Assembly: GCA_016866335.1 (NCBI GenBank)
Contig: VGMT01000016.1
Location: 1 to 48,427 of the forward strand
Direction of reading: 5' to 3'
Length of the DNA: 48,427 nucleotides
DNA from: Bacteroidota bacterium
Lineage (GTDB): Bacteria; Bacteroidota; Bacteroidia; CAIKAF01
Under the pieces are notes generated by a model. The model did no database searches and was not told where the DNA came from. It saw nothing but the letters and a program-made list of their open reading frames with translations. Within the stretch, counting starts at the first letter, position 1; the number at the start of each line of letters is the position of its first letter. Made by a program: the position numbers and the translations under genes. Below, piece after piece: positions 32,743-42,746 of this stretch.

Positions 32743-35649
32743 TTACCTTAAAACAATACGGGCACGGCCGTACCCTTCAATTTCTAAACAATACAATCCT
32801 GCTGGCCATTGACCCAAGTTTAAAGACCCCGATTCATTAAGTTCGCCTTCAATTAAACTGCGTCCCTGGGCATTGTATAAGGTCCAATTTGCCTTTTGGC
32901 CGCTCCAAGCCAAAATTCGTACCATACCTTGGCTGGGATTGGGAACAACAGCAAACGTTACTGACATAGGAGTTTGCATAGAAAGGTCTAACCACAAGGC
33001 TTCAGAAAACCCTTTGCAACCATATTCGTTTTGAACCTCTACCTGATAGGTTCCATTGGATACAACCTGAAGGGTTGGAAGGGTATCGGCAGGTAAAATC
33101 TGCCCGTTTTCATACCACTGATAGTGGGTATAGCTGCCATTGACCGATAAAACACCGGTTTGATATACCAAAGCCGGCTGAGGTTTTGGCCAAACCGAGA
33201 CCGAACTTTGCCAGGTTCCACTACCATAAGCATTGCTAGCCACAAGTTGAATTGAAAATACCCCCGAATTCAGGTACTGGACGGTGGGATTTTGCAGGCT
33301 GGAGGTTGCAGGCAAGCCCCCGGAAAATGTCCAGGACCAAGAAGTGGGATTAAACAAGGAGTTGTCGGTTAAAGCAAGGCTGTCTTTGGCGCAAAATGCC
33401 GTATCGCTTTGGGTTGCCTGGGCCAAAGGGGCTATCTGCGGCGGACCGCTGCACATTCCTGTTATACGAATGTTGTCTAACCAAATATTGTTGCCCCCAT
33501 TGTTTTGAACCACAAATGCCAATCTTAGGTCGGGGTATCCATCAAAGGCAGATAAATCAAGGTTTAAACATCCATTGCCTATGGTTGAGGCTGCGCACCA
33601 TTCGGCGCTGCTTTGGGGCAAAAATTGAGTGGTAAGAAGGCTCCCCGTGGCAAAAACTCCTTGCCCGTTTTCTGCAATGCGTAAAATAGAATGCGGATAG
33701 CTTATCCCCCCATCGGTGCTTAAGGATATCCAAAGGGAATCTCGAACAGAAGATACCCTGCGTCGGTGCGCATGATCAAACTGCAATTGCAAATTGGTAT
33801 GTTGAGAGGCATTTATGGGGAATGAAAGAAGGCTGTCCAATTGCCCAACCAAATTCTGATTTTGGAAAATGGGCATGTAAACGGCAGTATTTCCCGGACT
33901 TGTGCCGTTTGAAGGCCCTTGCAGCCATGTGCTCTGTTGGTCTGGATTACCAATGTTCCAACCCAACTGGCTTAAGGTACCCCCTTCAAAGGTTTCAAAT
34001 AACAGGTTTTCTTGTGAAGTATTAACAACCTGAGCAAAACCGGTTTGAACCAAAGAATCGCTGCCATAGGGGTTGTGCGCTACCAGAATAACATCATAAT
34101 TTCCAAAGCTTTGGTAGCTAACGGTTGGATTGTTCAAGGTTGAACTGCTTGGAATTCCACCAGGGAAGTACCAGCGTACGCTATCAACAGGTCCCAAACT
34201 GTTGTTGGTAAAGGTAATGGTGCCGCTGGGACAAATCCCGTTGTTTTGAGCATTAAAGGCAGCCACAGGGGGTAGATTTGGAATGCAGTTGTAGGTTTGA
34301 ACCTGTTGTATTCCCTTGAATAAGTTGAGTCGCCCTTGGCTGCTTGTAATGCCGGCCATAGAAGCAATGGAATCTACCCCTAAGAGTACATATTGCCGCA
34401 TTTGTAGGGCCAAAGCCCCTGGATTGGCTTTGTAGTTTTGAATAAACAATGGGCAGGCTGCGGCGTAGTACAAAGCGATGGCGCCAGCAACATGGGGTGT
34501 TGCCATTGATGTGCCCGTTAAATTGCTGTAATTGTTTGTGGGTACGGTGTTGTAAATGCTGGTTCCGGGCGCCCCTAAATCCATGTGAATGGGGCCATAT
34601 CCGGCTCCCGAATTTTTGGTGTCGGTACGGGTAGTGTTTGTAACGGCCACCATATATGAACTGGGGCAGGTGGTAGGGATATCGCCCACCACATCTACAT
34701 TTACGCCTTGGTTTGGGCCTGCTCCGGCATTTAAGATACCAAGGGTTCCCAAGGTGTCGTAAAATGCACACCAAATCGGATAATTCGCGGAATTACCATT
34801 GTCCACCCCAAACGATGCGTTGGTAGAAACCACAAATGCACCTTGCTGCCCACCCGTTTGGTCATAGCGTTCGCGCATGCTTGCTGCATAAGCATAGGCA
34901 GCCACAACGGTAGCCTCGTTTCCTGAACTGCCTTGAATGGGCATCCAGCGGGCATCCCAGTTAACACCGGAAACGCCTATTCCATTGTTTCCTTTGGCTG
35001 CAGCAATACCCGCAACATGTGTTCCGTGTTGGCCGCTGCTAATGGTTCCATTGTTGTTGAAGGCGTTCCAGCCATTTACATCATCTATATAACCATTTCC
35101 GTCATCATCGATTCCGTTACCTGGAATTTCAAAGCGGTTAATAAATAAAGTTGGAGACAAATCGGGGTGTGAAATTTGAAAACTGCCGTCCACGATGGCT
35201 ATCACGATGGTATCTCCGGTTTGAGTAAGCCCGCCTGTGGTGATGTTCCAGGCCAATTCTGCATCAACATCGGCTCCAGGCGTGCCGCCCCCCTGTCCAG
35301 TGTTGTTTAATGACCATTGTTGAGCAACATAGTTTGGGTCATTAGGGGCGGCCCTCAAGCTTAAGATGTGGTTAAATTGTGCAATAGCAACGGCGGGATG
35401 CTGTTTAAACTCCTGTAGTGCTTCTTCAGGTTGAATTGAATTCGGATAGCTGAAAACATAAATTCCGTACCGTTCACTTGCGGTATAAATGACTTGAGTT
35501 TCAAAAGGAAAATCCAGAATTACGCTATTGGGGTTTTGTCCAGGTTGAAGTAAGGTTAATATTTCTCCTGGTCTAACGTTTGTTTCTGCCGTATTCTGTG
35601 CCGAGGCAAATCCAAGGGTCAACAGCCATAAAAGCAAACCGTATCTCAT
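32743..35649 (-). CDS. S8 subtilisin-like serine protease with PKD-type domains and T9SS sorting region
   Basis: A 968-residue secreted protease: signal peptide (1-17), N-terminal propeptide-like region (about 20-105) and a subtilase domain (about 125-450). The catalytic triad is D154 in IVDGSF, H208 in HGTHVAG and S381 in GTSMATPH. Calcium-site-like NGIDDDGNGYIDDVNG is present. Then follow two PKD-like domains (about 465-545 and 755-825) around a jelly-roll-like domain (about 550-735), an Ig-like segment and a T9SS sorting region (about 895-968). It is expected to be an extracellular or cell-surface protease. Codon use and context resemble the neighbouring cargo genes. Confidence 0.92.
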   Translation of the reverse strand: MRYGLLLWLLTLGFASAQNTAETNVRPGEILTLLQPGQNPNSVILDFPFETQVIYTASERYGIYVFSYPNSIQPEEALQEFKQHPAVAIAQFNHILSLRAAPNDPNYVAQQWSLNNTGQGGGTPGADVDAELAWNITTGGLTQTGDTIVIAIVDGSFQISHPDLSPTLFINRFEIPGNGIDDDGNGYIDDVNGWNAFNNNGTISSGQHGTHVAGIAAAKGNNGIGVSGVNWDARWMPIQGSSGNEATVVAAYAYAASMRERYDQTGGQQGAFVVSTNASFGVDNGNSANYPIWCAFYDTLGTLGILNAGAGPNQGVNVDVVGDIPTTCPSSYMVAVTNTTRTDTKNSGAGYGPIHMDLGAPGTSIYNTVPTNNYSNLTGTSMATPHVAGAIALYYAAACPLFIQNYKANPGALALQMRQYVLLGVDSIASMAGITSSQGRLNLFKGIQQVQTYNCIPNLPPVAAFNAQNNGICPSGTITFTNNSLGPVDSVRWYFPGGIPSSSTLNNPTVSYQSFGNYDVILVAHNPYGSDSLVQTGFAQVVNTSQENLLFETFEGGTLSQLGWNIGNPDQQSTWLQGPSNGTSPGNTAVYMPIFQNQNLVGQLDSLLSFPINASQHTNLQLQFDHAHRRRVSSVRDSLWISLSTDGGISYPHSILRIAENGQGVFATGSLLTTQFLPQSSAEWCAASTIGNGCLNLDLSAFDGYPDLRLAFVVQNNGGNNIWLDNIRITGMCSGPPQIAPLAQATQSDTAFCAKDSLALTDNSLFNPTSWSWTFSGGLPATSSLQNPTVQYLNSGVFSIQLVASNAYGSGTWQSSVSVWPKPQPALVYQTGVLSVNGSYTHYQWYENGQILPADTLPTLQVVSNGTYQVEVQNEYGCKGFSEALWLDLSMQTPMSVTFAVVPNPSQGMVRILAWSGQKANWTLYNAQGRSLIEGELNESGSLNLGQWPAGLYCLEIEGYGRARIVLR

Positions 35650-35809
35650 AGCGCTTATTTTTTCGGGATAAGGTACAAGAAATTAGCTTAAATTTCCGGT
35701 AAGCCCATGACATTTAACCTTAGTTATTATAAGTAAGGTTGATTTAAAATGATAGGGAAGGGAGTTGCCGATAGGCTTGGTTCAAATCTAAGCCTGGTTC
35801 AGGATTGAA

Positions 35810-36832
35810 TTAGGACTCCTCCGAAAAATAGAGTTTGTAATAGTATTTGCCTTTTTCTTCGTCAAATCCCCTTTCAATAAAATCTTTATTTCCGTGGACA
35901 TATACGTGGAAGTTTTTATCTAATTTTATGACAGAACGCATGAATTTTCCATGCTGTTTCACCACGGTATCTTGTTCAATAGCTACTTTGTTGGGCAGTT
36001 CGGTTTCTCTTTCTTCATCAAAAGCCACCTTGTAATCCATAAATGCCTCTTGCATTTGCGGGTTATGAATGACTTCGCGACCAAATTCTTCAACGTCAAA
36101 AACAGGGGTTGAGCTTAGGTATCGGGCAGTTTGGTCTAAAAAGGCCATTTGTTCGGCGCGTTCCACCTTGTTTTCAGTGGAAAGTACGTCCTCTGAAAAT
36201 CCTTTTATTAGATCCATGACCTGTCGGGTGGCCAGTTGAGCGTTGGAATGGGGATTTAAACTTAGAAATCCTTGGAGCCAGTATTTAATTTCAGCATTTT
36301 TATCGGCCACAATCGCTTTAAATTTTCCCTGGTCTGCGGGAATAAAAAGGGCTCCTTTGTCGGGGCGCTTGCCTGAGAGTCCTTTCATCCATTGCAGTTG
36401 CCAGTCTTCATCTTTGTCGTTCAGGGCTAAAATAGATTCTTCGGTTTCGGCTTTAAACAATCCGATGCCCGGTTGCCCTTCGGTTGCATTGTCAAAAAAG
36501 GCCAAAATAAAAACGCCCTTTCGGGTTGTGTAGCCGGGTGCGGTATCGGCCAAGCGTTGAGCCAGTTTTTTCCCATATTCATGCAGGGCATCGGGCTCTT
36601 CTAAGATGGCTTGCAAAAGGTCGTTAAGAAATGTTGCACTTTCGCTATCGTCGGGGTGGTACCAAGTTGCTTGAGGAAGGTCTCCAAGCAGGTATTTTAG
36701 AAACTCGGGCGTTTCAATGTCTCGCTGGGGATACGTCAGGTTGGGTGCCGAAACCGTTGGGGCTTGAATGTCGCCTTGGGGAATACGATGAATAGAAAGG
36801 GCTCGAAGCTGTGCCAATTGATACCAACTCAT
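35810..36832 (-). CDS. ndpA: Nucleoid-associated protein, NdpA/YejK family
   Basis: A 340-residue soluble protein of the 37-kDa nucleoid-associated (NdpA) family, in the form usual for Bacteroidota. Recognisable segments include GVFILAFFDNATEGQPGIGLFK (about 125-145), KGALFIPADQG (about 180), FLSLNPHSNAQLATRQ (about 212) and the C-terminal SVIKLDKNFHVYVHGNKDFIERGFDEEKGKYYYK stretch. The E. coli homologue binds the nucleoid; a defence or chromosome role has been proposed for some, but the biochemical role is not settled. The start at 36832 is chosen since MSWYQLAQLRALSIHRI matches the family N-terminus; a TACCTTTA box lies 15 bases upstream at 36848-36855. Confidence 0.85.
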   Translation of the reverse strand: MSWYQLAQLRALSIHRIPQGDIQAPTVSAPNLTYPQRDIETPEFLKYLLGDLPQATWYHPDDSESATFLNDLLQAILEEPDALHEYGKKLAQRLADTAPGYTTRKGVFILAFFDNATEGQPGIGLFKAETEESILALNDKDEDWQLQWMKGLSGKRPDKGALFIPADQGKFKAIVADKNAEIKYWLQGFLSLNPHSNAQLATRQVMDLIKGFSEDVLSTENKVERAEQMAFLDQTARYLSSTPVFDVEEFGREVIHNPQMQEAFMDYKVAFDEERETELPNKVAIEQDTVVKQHGKFMRSVIKLDKNFHVYVHGNKDFIERGFDEEKGKYYYKLYFSEES

Positions 36833-36847
36833 GACAAAATTTTTTTC

Positions 36848-36855
36848 TAAAGGTA
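36848..36855 (-). promoter_or_regulatory. -7 promoter box TACCTTTA of the ndpA-like gene
   Basis: On the minus strand TACCTTTA has a TTG 22 bases upstream and lies 15 bases from the ATG at 36832, giving a short leader. It excludes the longer in-frame start at 36880. Confidence 0.5.
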
Positions 36856-36934
36856 GCGTATGCTTGCAAATTTGCTGCAAACAGGGGCAACCGATTATCC
36901 AATTTGAACCAAATTTTCTTTGGTGGAGTTCAAA

Positions 36935-39900
36935 TCAACGAATCAAATTGATGTTGCCGTGGTAGGTAAAGAATTTGTTTTCCAGGGACCGAACAACAAT
37001 TTTATAAACATAAACACCAACTGGAACCGGAGTTCCATTTAAGCGTCCGTCCCATCCGTCATTGATTTTACCGTAAGAAGACCAGATTAGATTTCCCCAA
37101 CGATCAAAAATGTCGTAGTCTATTTCAACTATTCCGTCTCCCGCCAACCTAAATAGTTCATTTAGCCCATTTTCATTTGGGGTGAACGTGTTGGGAATGT
37201 AAACAGAGAATGGAGGACGGATTTTAACTTGACCTAGGGCTACATCGGTACATCCTTTGTCGGAAATGGCTGTAATTTGAATCGTATATAGGCCTGTATC
37301 GCGGTATTGATAGACGAATTCTTCAGATGAAGATCCACTTCCGTCGCCCAAATCCCAAACCACGGCAACATGTCCGCTGCTGGCATCGGTAAAGGTTACA
37401 AGGGGTTTGTCTAGCGAAGTAACGGCTGGGTTAATCAACATACCTGCCACTGGGAGTGGCCAAACTCGGATGTATCCTTGCAAAGAGGCCGAGTCAACAC
37501 AGCCTTGGTCTGAGGTTGCTACTAGGCCAACGGAATACGTTCCTGGATTTGGGTAGGTGTGCGAAAAGCTCGCCGAGCTACTGCTGTTTCCATCGCCTAA
37601 TGACCACTGGAAGTTATTAACTGATCCGCTTACAATGGTACTGGTACTTTGAAATTGAACAGTAAGAGGTTGGCAGCCTTCGTTAGGGCTTCCTGAAAAC
37701 GAAACAACCGGCAGAGGGTGAACAACAATCGTAACGGAATCGGATACACTTGGAACAGTGCAGCCATCTGAGGCAGTAACCAGGTAGGTTGTAGTTTGGT
37801 TGGGAGTAACGGTATGCGGACCAGGACCTGATGGCAATCCATTGTTCCAGGTTAAAATACCATTGCCGTTGCCGCCTTGAAATTGTGCGCCAACCGTTGA
37901 GGAATACCCAAAACAAACAGCGTCGTCGGGGCTTGCAACAACCTGCAAAGGAGGGCTTACCGTTACGCTGGCATTGGCCGGCAATGCCACGCAACCATTG
38001 GCGTCTACTACTTGAACGGTTAAACTTAAATTGCCTGTGGCAGTTAAAGGAATGGAAATGGTGGTTGCTCCGGTATGCCATACCTGGTTGTAGGGCGCGG
38101 TGCCGCCATTAATTTGAACGGTAGCCGTTGAGGTTTGCCCAAAACAAAGGTTGGTTGGGGCTTGAATGGTTGCTATGGGTACAGGGTGAATGGTAAGGGT
38201 ATCAAAAACGGTGTCTTTGCATCCATAAATGTTGGTTACAAGCAATTCTATGGGAAAGTCGCCCGGCTGTGCATAGGTATGGGTTGGATTCTGCTGATTC
38301 CCCGTTCCGCCATCTCCAAAATCCCAGTTCCATTGTGCCGGGAAAAAGGTTGATGACCCTGAAAATTGCGCTGGCTGCGCATTCAAACAAACGGGATTAA
38401 GCGCCATACTGCCAACGGGTTTTGGCCGAATTACAATTTCGATGGAGTCGTAGTTGGTTACATTGTTGCACGTAGCTTGCAAACGAATAATAAATCGTCC
38501 ATGCTGGTTGAAATAATACACCAGACTGTCGGTGCCTGGAAGGGAGTCAACCACCACTCCGTTGCTGTCGCTAATCGACCAATCTTGGCTGCAAACAAGC
38601 CCCACCGATGTGTTGTTCCATAACATGATGGAATCGCCCTGGCAAATCAACGTATCGGAAACAGAGAATTGAGGTACGTTGTTGCAATTAAAACAAATGA
38701 TATCGCTATTGGGAACAATCGCAATGGGAGCAGGGTTGGGCGAAGCGGTTAAAATGGAAATTGCGTTGTATGAGGGTTGTTGGCTGCCGCTTGATAAGTT
38801 TGGGGTTGTCATGGTTGGGGTGGGCGTGTTGCTGTAGGGGCAATTAGCTAAGCCCCCCAAACTATCAACCTTAATGAATAAAGGGTCGAAATACAGGGCT
38901 CCAAAACCTTGGGTTGAGGCCGAAACCAAAAAGCCTCCATCTTGGGTTTCTTGAATTCCCCAGCCTTTGTCTAAGCTTGGGCTGCCGTAGGTTTTGCTCC
39001 ACAATCGGTTGCCAAGGGTGTCGTACACATTGAAGAGCACATCGGCGCCCCCATTGCCCCAGGTTGAGGTATAGCCGCTTTGAAGAATTAAGTTGTTGCT
39101 GGTATAATTTACGAAATGAGACCGGTCTTCTCCGGCGCCCTGAAGGCCTCTGGTCCACTGAATGGTCCCATTGCTGCCATTTAGGCTTAAAAGCATAAGG
39201 TCATATCCTTGACCAAGGCTGGTAGTGGAAGCGGAGATCAACAGGTTGCCCGAGGGAGTTACCTTTCCTGCCAAATCCCAATCGGCCCCATCGTTTCCCG
39301 ACAAGCCGTAGCTGCGGGTCCAAATTGGATTTCCTAAGGAGTTAAGTCGAGCGGCAAAAATATCTTGCCCGCCATATGGCCCCATATATTGACCAGCAAT
39401 AAAGATGTCGCCACCGGGCAGTGCCTCTACATAATTTACCCAAGCGTCTGAAAGTCCAACATTTCGCTGCCATACTGGAGTTCCAAGGGCGTCGGTTTTA
39501 AGGATAAAACCGGTTCTTGGGCTGCCCCAAAAGCCACCCATCAAAAATCCTCCATCTGGGGTTTGGTCGGTTGCAAGTCCAAAATCGTCGTTGCCAGTAC
39601 CAAAAGTTCGCGACCAAACGAGTTGCCCCTGCGGATTCAGCCTTACCAACCATGCATCGTAGTTCCCAGCACCCCAAGATCGAGCCAATCCCGCGATAAT
39701 GTAGCCGCCATTGCTGGTTTGCCGAACAAACTTTCCTCCCTCTTCATCGGGTCCGCCATACCGGTAATACCATTGAGTAGCTCCACATTCATCTACTTTC
39801 ATTACATACAAATCGCACATGCCATGGCCCCCTGTTCCGTCGTCTTGTCCTGTACCGATAAAGCCTTTGTCGTTGGTTTCAGAAAAAGCCAAGCCAAAAT

Positions 39901-40018
39901 TTAGTCCAGGAATTTTCTCGACCCTTAAAAAAGTGGTAATGTTGTTTGGTTGCCCATTAACCGTTAGGCTGAATCCCAGCAGAACCCAAGCAAACCAACT
40001 TAGGAATTGGTTTTTCAT
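36935..40018 (-). CDS. Very large PKD-repeat surface protein with gliding-associated C-terminal domain
   Basis: A 1027-residue exported protein: signal peptide (1-23), then about seven repeats of 50-55 residues (about 40-400, pattern TNDKGFIGTGQ...LYVMKVDECG...WYYRYGG) resembling the delta-60/beta-propeller-like repeats of Bacteroidota surface proteins. Several Ig/PKD-like domains follow with WDFGDG or SLGDGN or WDLGDG signatures (about 555-640, 800-885 and 890-965). The protein ends in a gliding motility-associated C-terminal domain (VYIPNTFTPNENG to the end). It is a predicted T9SS cargo (type B sorting). The ATG at 40018 overlaps the upstream stop as ATGA. Confidence 0.87.
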   Translation of the reverse strand: MKNQFLSWFAWVLLGFSLTVNGQPNNITTFLRVEKIPGLNFGLAFSETNDKGFIGTGQDDGTGGHGMCDLYVMKVDECGATQWYYRYGGPDEEGGKFVRQTSNGGYIIAGLARSWGAGNYDAWLVRLNPQGQLVWSRTFGTGNDDFGLATDQTPDGGFLMGGFWGSPRTGFILKTDALGTPVWQRNVGLSDAWVNYVEALPGGDIFIAGQYMGPYGGQDIFAARLNSLGNPIWTRSYGLSGNDGADWDLAGKVTPSGNLLISASTTSLGQGYDLMLLSLNGSNGTIQWTRGLQGAGEDRSHFVNYTSNNLILQSGYTSTWGNGGADVLFNVYDTLGNRLWSKTYGSPSLDKGWGIQETQDGGFLVSASTQGFGALYFDPLFIKVDSLGGLANCPYSNTPTPTMTTPNLSSGSQQPSYNAISILTASPNPAPIAIVPNSDIICFNCNNVPQFSVSDTLICQGDSIMLWNNTSVGLVCSQDWSISDSNGVVVDSLPGTDSLVYYFNQHGRFIIRLQATCNNVTNYDSIEIVIRPKPVGSMALNPVCLNAQPAQFSGSSTFFPAQWNWDFGDGGTGNQQNPTHTYAQPGDFPIELLVTNIYGCKDTVFDTLTIHPVPIATIQAPTNLCFGQTSTATVQINGGTAPYNQVWHTGATTISIPLTATGNLSLTVQVVDANGCVALPANASVTVSPPLQVVASPDDAVCFGYSSTVGAQFQGGNGNGILTWNNGLPSGPGPHTVTPNQTTTYLVTASDGCTVPSVSDSVTIVVHPLPVVSFSGSPNEGCQPLTVQFQSTSTIVSGSVNNFQWSLGDGNSSSSASFSHTYPNPGTYSVGLVATSDQGCVDSASLQGYIRVWPLPVAGMLINPAVTSLDKPLVTFTDASSGHVAVVWDLGDGSGSSSEEFVYQYRDTGLYTIQITAISDKGCTDVALGQVKIRPPFSVYIPNTFTPNENGLNELFRLAGDGIVEIDYDIFDRWGNLIWSSYGKINDGWDGRLNGTPVPVGVYVYKIVVRSLENKFFTYHGNINLIR

Positions 40019-40332
40019 GGATTGGAAATTGCGATGGTTTTTATTTCTGCGGCTGGATATCCCACTTTTTGAACAATGGCAAACCTTAAAAAGGATTCTT
40101 GAGTCCAACGGCTTTCAATGGCATCGAATTTAGCCGTGCTATTTATTCGGTCTATGACCAAGTTTTTAACGGTATCGTTGCTAAAATATTCTTTGAACTT
40201 TAAACCCAAAAACGGGCAGTGCAATGCACCATGATCAATTTCGATAAATACTTTTTTGACGCTGCTTTGTTGGGCAAACAAAGGCAATGAACATACAAGG
40301 GAAAAAAGAAAAACCGGTAGACGTTGACCCAT
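40015..40332 (-). CDS. Small secreted protein coupled to the large PKD protein
   Basis: A 105-residue protein with a clear signal peptide (1-20, cleaved after LFAQ). The mature part is about 85 residues with IEIDHGALHCPFLG near residue 31 and a single Cys. I do not recognise the family. Its stop codon overlaps the start of the 1027-residue gene as ATGA, which argues strongly that it is a real gene and part of the same unit. A TACCTTTG box at 40361-40368 lies 28 bases upstream of the ATG. A helper, chaperone or binding partner of the large surface protein is possible but not shown. Confidence 0.7.
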   Translation of the reverse strand: MGQRLPVFLFSLVCSLPLFAQQSSVKKVFIEIDHGALHCPFLGLKFKEYFSNDTVKNLVIDRINSTAKFDAIESRWTQESFLRFAIVQKVGYPAAEIKTIAISNP

Positions 40333-40360
40333 AACAGTAAATTTTAAAACTAAATGCTTT

Positions 40361-40368
40361 CAAAGGTA
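40361..40368 (-). promoter_or_regulatory. -7 promoter box TACCTTTG of the two-gene surface-protein unit
   Basis: Exact consensus on the minus strand, 28 bases from the ATG at 40332. It probably drives both the small secreted protein and the large PKD protein. Confidence 0.5.
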
Positions 40369-40501
40369 CAACCAAAACCTGAAATTTTGGTGTTGAAAAT
40401 GAATTAATTCAGTATTAAATCTTACTCTTTTTTGCTGAAAATCAGGAAAGACGGATTGGTTCCCAAAGGGGTAGAATTAGAATAACATACCCAAGAATGA
40501 A

Positions 40502-41797
40502 TTATTTGCCTTGAAGCATGATGTCTTGCAATTCTTCCGCTTCAATGGGGATGTTGGCCATCAAATCGTCTATGCCCGTTGATGTAATTAGAACATCGTT
40601 TTCAAGCCGAATGCCAATTCCTTCTTCGGGGATGTAAATGCCAGGCTCAACTGTAAATACCATGCCGGCTTGCATGGGTTCATGAAAATAGCCAACATCG
40701 TGAACATCAATGCCTAAAAAGTGGCTGGTGCCATGCATAAAATATTTTTTATAGGCTGGATTTTCTGGAGTTTGTGCCTTGACCTCGGCAGCGGAAATTA
40801 AGCCCAATTGAAGCAACTCCTCTTGCATTGCTATGCCCACTTCGGCATTGTATTTTGCAAAGGTCATGCCCGGTTTTAAAAGCCCCATGGCACAACGCTG
40901 AACCCTCAATACGGCATCGTACACCTGCCGTTGTCTAGGGCTAAATCTACCCGAAACCGGAATTACTCGGGTTAAATCCGAGGCATAATTGGCATAATCG
41001 GCCCCTATGTCGAGCAACAAGGCGTCGCCTTCCATGCATTGCCTGTTGTTTTCGGTGTAATGGAGCACACAGGCAGAGGCCCCAGATGCAATTATTGGAG
41101 AATACGCGAATCCATTGGAACGAAGTCGAATGAATTCATGGCAGAGTTCGGCCTCAATTTCGTATTCCCAAATTCCAGGACGAACCGTATTTAGCAGCCG
41201 TCTAAATCCCGATTCAGTGATGGCGCAAGCCTGCCTCATCAACTCAATTTCAATGGGATGTTTTAGGCTACGCTGTCTGTAAAGCAAAGGAGCCAGTCTG
41301 CGGTATTCATGCAAGGGGTACTCTTCTTTGCATTTTAGCATGAACCGGTCTTCACGGGTTTGCACTTCGGCAGCGGCTCGAATATGTTCGTTCCGGTTTA
41401 AATACACTGTTTCTGCTTCGGCCATGAGCGCCCTAAACAGGTTTTTAAAGTCTTGATTCCATTTGACGGTGGAAACACCAGTGCGTTGAAAGGCTTCTTC
41501 TTTGCTTAATTTGGCGCCTTCCCAAACAGCAATGTGTTCATTGGTTTCGCGCAAGAACAGAATTTCCCGGTGGGCCGGATTTGAAGCGGAAGGGAATAAA
41601 ATCAGGGTGGTTTCTTCTTGGTCAACACCCGTCAGGTAGAACAAATCAGAGTTTTGTTTAAAGCCCATGCTGCCATCGGCGTTGCTTGGCATTATGTCGT
41701 TTGAAACCAGAACCGCCATGCTTCCATCGGGTAATGATGCAGCCAGTTTTTTCCGGTTTTCTAAAAAAAGGGTTGGTTCAATCGCGGTGTATTTCAT
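40502..41797 (-). CDS. pepP: Xaa-Pro aminopeptidase (M24B)
   Basis: A 431-residue aminopeptidase P family enzyme that removes an N-terminal residue next to proline. An N-terminal creatinase-like domain (about 1-165) precedes the pita-bread catalytic domain. Dimetal ligands appear as DIGADY and YASDLTR (two Asp), HGTSHFLGIDVHD (His), VFTVEPGIY (Glu) and GIRLENDV (Glu). It is cytoplasmic with no signal peptide. The ATG at 41797 is supported by a TATCTTTA box five bases upstream, with a TTG 21 bases further on. Confidence 0.93.
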   Translation of the reverse strand: MKYTAIEPTLFLENRKKLAASLPDGSMAVLVSNDIMPSNADGSMGFKQNSDLFYLTGVDQEETTLILFPSASNPAHREILFLRETNEHIAVWEGAKLSKEEAFQRTGVSTVKWNQDFKNLFRALMAEAETVYLNRNEHIRAAAEVQTREDRFMLKCKEEYPLHEYRRLAPLLYRQRSLKHPIEIELMRQACAITESGFRRLLNTVRPGIWEYEIEAELCHEFIRLRSNGFAYSPIIASGASACVLHYTENNRQCMEGDALLLDIGADYANYASDLTRVIPVSGRFSPRQRQVYDAVLRVQRCAMGLLKPGMTFAKYNAEVGIAMQEELLQLGLISAAEVKAQTPENPAYKKYFMHGTSHFLGIDVHDVGYFHEPMQAGMVFTVEPGIYIPEEGIGIRLENDVLITSTGIDDLMANIPIEAEELQDIMLQGK

Positions 41798-41802
41798 AGA
41801 GG

Positions 41803-41810
41803 TAAAGATA
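41803..41810 (-). promoter_or_regulatory. -7 promoter box TATCTTTA of pepP, with -33 TTG
   Basis: On the minus strand TTG, 21 bases, TATCTTTA, then five bases (CCTCT) to the ATG. This is the most complete Bacteroidota-type promoter in the window and predicts a leaderless mRNA. Confidence 0.6.
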
Positions 41811-41840
41811 ACCCTTTGCCCTGAAATTCGCCAATTCCGA

Positions 41841-42593
41841 TTAGGCCTTGAGCCCAGCCAAAATAGAGTCCCAAAGAGCCAACCTAGCTTCTAGGGCATT
41901 TTCGGCTGCCCCTAAGGCTTGCTCCCATTTTTCGGGCTTGTTCTCGCAAAGAAGCTGTACCATTTTGTGGGATAAATGGCTGTGGTGATCGCCGTCTATC
42001 TCGATGTGTCGTTCTAAATAATACAAATACAGGGAGAACGTTCCTGCGCTGGCCTCGTTCATTTCGTGAACCATTGAACTGAACATGGTAGGAATCAGGT
42101 CTTCGCGGCCCCAAGTGAAAACGGCCGCGACTTCATGAGGGCGGTCTGCCCTTATGGTATTGAAGGTGAAGTTCAAGAATTGGGCTACCCCATTGGGAAG
42201 AACACGGCTGTCTTCGGGCGTTTTTCCTTGCCTCACTTCGCTTAAAAACAGGTCTAAGTTTTGTGTGTTCGCCCCCGCTTGCTCCATGGCCTTTAAGTAC
42301 AATTCAAAATGGCTTATGTACCCTCCGCCAGGCATCTCGTCGCTTTCTTCTCCTTTTACAATTTCATTGATTAAATGACGCACCTCTGGGTCTCCGACAG
42401 GCATCCACGGAATTTGAGTGCAGGTTAAACGGGTTTGCAAATAGGTGAGCAGCGACATGAAATCCCAAACCGCATACACATGGCTTTCCATAAAATGCCT
42501 TAAGGATTCTGGTCGATTCAACTCGGCATACAAGGGATGGTTTTTGAGCGCATTTTTTAAGGAGTGCATTTTTGGGCTAGAGGAAGTGTCCAT
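41841..42593 (-). CDS. DUF3050 protein, heme-oxygenase-like fold
   Basis: A 250-residue soluble helical protein of the DUF3050 family. Family-type segments include the N-terminal ALKNHPLYAEL and HFMESHVYAVWDFMSLL, GGGYISHFELYLKAM near residue 95, FTWGREDLIPTMF near 165 and LERHIEIDGDHHSHLS near 205. The His/Glu-rich positions are arranged as in heme-oxygenase-like di-iron or heme proteins, so an oxidative role is possible, but no activity is established. The start may be at 42593 or at the ATG at 42569; the second gives the usual family N-terminus. It ends 44 bases before pepP begins and may share a transcript with it. Confidence 0.82.
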   Translation of the reverse strand: MDTSSSPKMHSLKNALKNHPLYAELNRPESLRHFMESHVYAVWDFMSLLTYLQTRLTCTQIPWMPVGDPEVRHLINEIVKGEESDEMPGGGYISHFELYLKAMEQAGANTQNLDLFLSEVRQGKTPEDSRVLPNGVAQFLNFTFNTIRADRPHEVAAVFTWGREDLIPTMFSSMVHEMNEASAGTFSLYLYYLERHIEIDGDHHSHLSHKMVQLLCENKPEKWEQALGAAENALEARLALWDSILAGLKA

Positions 42594-42746
42594 ATGAAGG
42601 GGTCTAGGTTCTGGAATTAAGAAGCGGGTATTTTAAGAGGTTAAAACAAAACAGATTCAAAGGGGATTGCCATTCCTTACCAGGTAAACCTCATTTAGAA
42701 CAGAAAAGTTCAGCATCTTTGATTTAACAAAATTAAACCTTGCTGC

